DNA of 8,501 nt from contig DPWB01000240.1 in NCBI GenBank assembly GCA_003527885.1, forward strand, positions 3,463 to 11,963, given 5' to 3'. The position numbers were made by a program, and so were the translations under genes. Shown in pieces: positions 6,524-8,501 of this stretch; position 1 is the stretch's first letter; every line of letters starts with the position of its first letter. The stretch is from Candidatus Competibacteraceae bacterium. Its GTDB lineage: Bacteria > Pseudomonadota > Gammaproteobacteria > Competibacterales > Competibacteraceae. The notes below the pieces were generated by a model. The model saw nothing but the letters and a program-made list of their open reading frames with translations, was not told the origin of the DNA and ran no database searches.

Positions 6524-7824
6524 CCGGTCAAGCGTCGCTCGGCTCTTGGGGGCGTTATCCGCCCGCCCGGCAAAACCGGTGGGTCTTGACGCCGGGAGCC
6601 GATCCTTTCGCCTCGCGCGCGGAGCGGGTGCTCGCGTTCGGCAACGGCCGCAGTTACGGCGATGTCTGCCTGAACGACGGCGGTACGCTGCTGTTGGCGC
6701 GGGGGCTGGATCGCTTCATCGCCTTCGATCCGGCCACGGGTGTTTTGCGGGCGGAAGCCGGCGTGCTGCTGGCGGAGATTTTGGCGCTGGTCGTCCCGCA
6801 AGGCTGGTTTTTGGCGGTCACGCCCGGCACGCAGTTCGTCACCTTGGGCGGGGCCGTCGCCAATGATGTGCACGGCAAGAACCACCACCTCGCCGGCAGC
6901 TTCGGCGAGCAGCTGCAGGCTTTCGAACTGCTGCGTTCGGACGGATCGCGCCTGACGTGCGGACCTGACACGAATGCGGACTGGTTTCGGGCCACGGTCG
7001 GCGGCTTGGGCCTGACCGGGTTGATCGCGTGGGTCGAAATCCGGTTGCAGCGCATCGCCAACCCCTGGATCGTGGCCGAGAGCCGGCGCTTCGCCAGTCT
7101 GGAGGAGTTTTTTACCCTGAACGACGAGTACGAGGCGCGTTATCCGTATACCGTATCCTGGATCGATTGCGCCGCAACGGGTAAAGGGTTGGGGCGGGGG
7201 CTGTACCTGGCGGGGCAGCACGCACCGCCGGGGGTCGCGGTTCCGGTCACGCCGCGACGGTCGCTGAGCGTGCCGTTCGCGCCGCCGGTCTCGCTGGTGA
7301 ATACCTGGAGCGTGCGCGGTTTCAACCAGCTCTACTATCACCTGCCGCGCCCGGCGAGGACGTTGCTTCCTTACCGGGCGTTTTTCTACCCGCTGGACCA
7401 TCTGCTGGAATGGAACCGGCTGTACGGCAAACGGGGGTTTTTCCAATACCAGTGCGTCATTCCGCCCGGATCGGCCCTGGAAGCTTTGCGGGAAATCCTG
7501 GCTCGCATCGCCGCCAGCGGCCAAGGTTCGATGCTGGCGGTGCTGAAGCGCTTTGGCGAACGCACTTCGGGCGGCTTGTTGTCCTTTCCCCGGCCCGGCG
7601 TGACGTTGGCGCTGGATTTTCCCAATCTGGGCCAGAAGACGCTCGCTTTGCTGGATCGGCTGGATGAAGTGACCCGGCAGGCCGGCGGCGCGGTTTATCC
7701 CGCCAAGGATGCCCGGATGAGCGGCGACCACTTCCGCCACTATTTCCCGAATTGGGCCACCTTCACGGATTTCATCGACCCGCGTTTTTCCTCCAGTTTC
7801 TGGCGACGGGTCATGGCCGACTGA
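6520..7824 (+). CDS. DprE1-like FAD-dependent polyprenyl-phosphoribose 2'-oxidase
   Basis: FAD-linked oxidase of the vanillyl-alcohol-oxidase superfamily, closely resembling DprE1 (Rv3790), which oxidises C2' of decaprenyl-phosphoryl-ribose to the 2-keto intermediate. Numbering from GTG 6520 (434 residues; DprE1 has 461): GNGRSYGDVC (41-50), TPGTQFVTLGGAVANDVHGK (101-120) then NHHLAGSFG (121-129), where the His of DVHGKNHH corresponds to His132 of DprE1; VGGLGLTG (160-167); FYPLDHLLEWNRLYG (289-303); FFQYQCVIP (307-315); YPAKDA (393-398), whose Lys matches Lys418. At residue 364 (VTLALDFP) there is Ala where M. tuberculosis has Cys387. No signal peptide is seen. The start overlaps the HAD-UbiA stop as GTGA; GTG 6508 is an alternative start adding four residues. 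The DprE2-like partner follows nine bases later, as expected for the two-step epimerase. The N-terminus is shorter than mycobacterial DprE1 between the first Arg and the GRSYGD motif. Confidence 0.9.
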   Translation: MTGQASLGSWGRYPPARQNRWVLTPGADPFASRAERVLAFGNGRSYGDVCLNDGGTLLLARGLDRFIAFDPATGVLRAEAGVLLAEILALVVPQGWFLAVTPGTQFVTLGGAVANDVHGKNHHLAGSFGEQLQAFELLRSDGSRLTCGPDTNADWFRATVGGLGLTGLIAWVEIRLQRIANPWIVAESRRFASLEEFFTLNDEYEARYPYTVSWIDCAATGKGLGRGLYLAGQHAPPGVAVPVTPRRSLSVPFAPPVSLVNTWSVRGFNQLYYHLPRPARTLLPYRAFFYPLDHLLEWNRLYGKRGFFQYQCVIPPGSALEALREILARIAASGQGSMLAVLKRFGERTSGGLLSFPRPGVTLALDFPNLGQKTLALLDRLDEVTRQAGGAVYPAKDARMSGDHFRHYFPNWATFTDFIDPRFSSSFWRRVMAD

Positions 7825-7833
7825 GAACTTTAT

Positions 7834-8501
7834 ATGCGCAACATCTTGATCATCGGCGCGACTTCCGCCATCGCCGAGGCGACCGCCCGCCGTTTCGCCG
7901 CTGCTGGCGCTAGGTTTTATCTGGTCGGGCGCAATGCTGAAAAGTTGGCCGCCATCGCCCGCGACCTTGAAATCCGCAGCGGCCAGCCGGTCCATTCCGA
8001 AAGTCTCGATCTCGATTTGCTGGATCAGCATCCGGCGCTGGTGGAGCGGGCCACGCACGCCTTGGGCGGCATCGACATCGCGCTGATCGCGCATGGGACC
8101 TTGCCCGATCAAGCCGCCTGCCAGCAGTCGGTGGAACGGACCTTGGCGGCGATCCATAGCAACGCGCTCAGCGCGATCAGTCTTGCCACGTTGTTGGGAA
8201 ACGCCTTCGAGGCGCGCGGGGGCGGTGCGCTGGTGGTGATCGGTTCCGTCGCCGGCGACCGGGGCCGGCAGAGCAATTACATCTACGGCGCGGCCAAGGG
8301 GATGGTCGGGCTGTTCCTGCAAGGGTTGCGCAACCGGTTGAGCGGCAAGGGCGTGCAGGTAATCACCGTTAAGCCCGGTTTCGTGGATACGCCGATGACC
8401 GCCGCGTTCGAAAAGAAAGGGCTACTGTGGGCGCAGCCCGACCGGATCGCCCGAGGCATCGTCGCCGCTGTCGAGCGCCGCCGCGATGTGGTTTATCTGC
8501 C
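7834..8501 (+). CDS. DprE2-like short-chain reductase, truncated by the window edge
   Basis: Short-chain dehydrogenase/reductase resembling DprE2 (Rv3791), which reduces the 2-keto intermediate made by DprE1 to polyprenyl-phosphoryl-arabinose using NAD(P)H. Seen from ATG 7834, 222 complete codons: Rossmann start ILIIGATSAIAEATA (4-18, a variant of the TGxxxGxG motif), LVGRNAEKL (30-38), AHGTLPDQ (86-93, in place of NNAG), catalytic Ser138 in IGSVAGDRG, Tyr151 and Lys155 in SNYIYGAAKG, and the PGFVDTPM loop (181-188). The SVAGDRG...SNYIYG signature is typical of DprE2 rather than generic SDRs. The frame stays open to the last base; about 25-35 residues should be missing, judged from the roughly 250-residue family length. 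It lies nine bases after the DprE1-like gene with only a weak GAGAA ribosome-binding site, consistent with translational coupling. Confidence 0.88.
   Translation, partial: MRNILIIGATSAIAEATARRFAAAGARFYLVGRNAEKLAAIARDLEIRSGQPVHSESLDLDLLDQHPALVERATHALGGIDIALIAHGTLPDQAACQQSVERTLAAIHSNALSAISLATLLGNAFEARGGGALVVIGSVAGDRGRQSNYIYGAAKGMVGLFLQGLRNRLSGKGVQVITVKPGFVDTPMTAAFEKKGLLWAQPDRIARGIVAAVERRRDVVYL

Noticed and set aside
6343..8322. 659-codon minus-strand open frame opposite the DprE1- and DprE2-like genes
   Set aside because: The translation is Gln/Arg/Gly-rich with no recognisable domain, and it is antisense to two genes with clear catalytic motifs. Long antisense frames arise from codon bias in GC-rich DNA.

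Overview
This 8.5 kb window is a compact, entirely plus-strand cell-surface glycan biosynthesis locus from a GC-rich bacterium. Protein family content (TylF- and CmcI-type methyltransferases, fused glycosyltransferases, UPF0104 membrane protein, polyprenyl-phosphate sugar enzymes in a polysaccharide cluster) points to a Gram-negative, probably a proteobacterium. That is inference from style of cluster and base composition; no taxonomic marker is present. I see no tRNA, rRNA, CRISPR array, insertion sequence or transposase.

Left part (1-1508): two SAM-dependent methyltransferase-like genes, a TylF/MycF-type enzyme and a CmcI-type enzyme, separated by the only notable gap (780-845), which holds a run of eight T. 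The second gene is clearly poorer in G+C than its neighbours.

Middle part (1530-4089): a two-domain glycosyltransferase (N-terminal GT2 fold, C-terminal GT4-like fold), overlapped by a small coiled-coil protein with a C-terminal Ser-Trp-Lys-x-Thr-x-Pro-Leu-Arg motif.

Right part (4132-8501): four tightly packed genes that look like a pathway module for polyprenyl-phosphate-linked D-arabinose: a UPF0104/flippase-like membrane protein, a HAD-UbiA fusion resembling decaprenyl-phosphate phosphoribosyltransferase (Rv3806c of Mycobacterium tuberculosis), a DprE1-like FAD oxidase, and a DprE2-like short-chain reductase that runs off the right edge. By analogy with mycobacteria, the UbiA domain would place 5-phosphoribose from PRPP on a lipid phosphate, the fused HAD domain could remove the 5-phosphate, and DprE1/DprE2 would epimerise ribose to arabinose at C2. 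The flippase-like protein could help move the lipid-linked sugar, and a GT-C arabinosyltransferase, not in the window, would be needed to use it.

The most interesting points are the arabinose-donor module beside a glycan assembly locus, the HAD-UbiA fusion as a possible one-protein replacement for two mycobacterial steps, a DprE1 homologue with Ala where mycobacteria have the Cys attacked by benzothiazinones, and an unusual GT4 domain. None is proven as a new system; the individual families are known.
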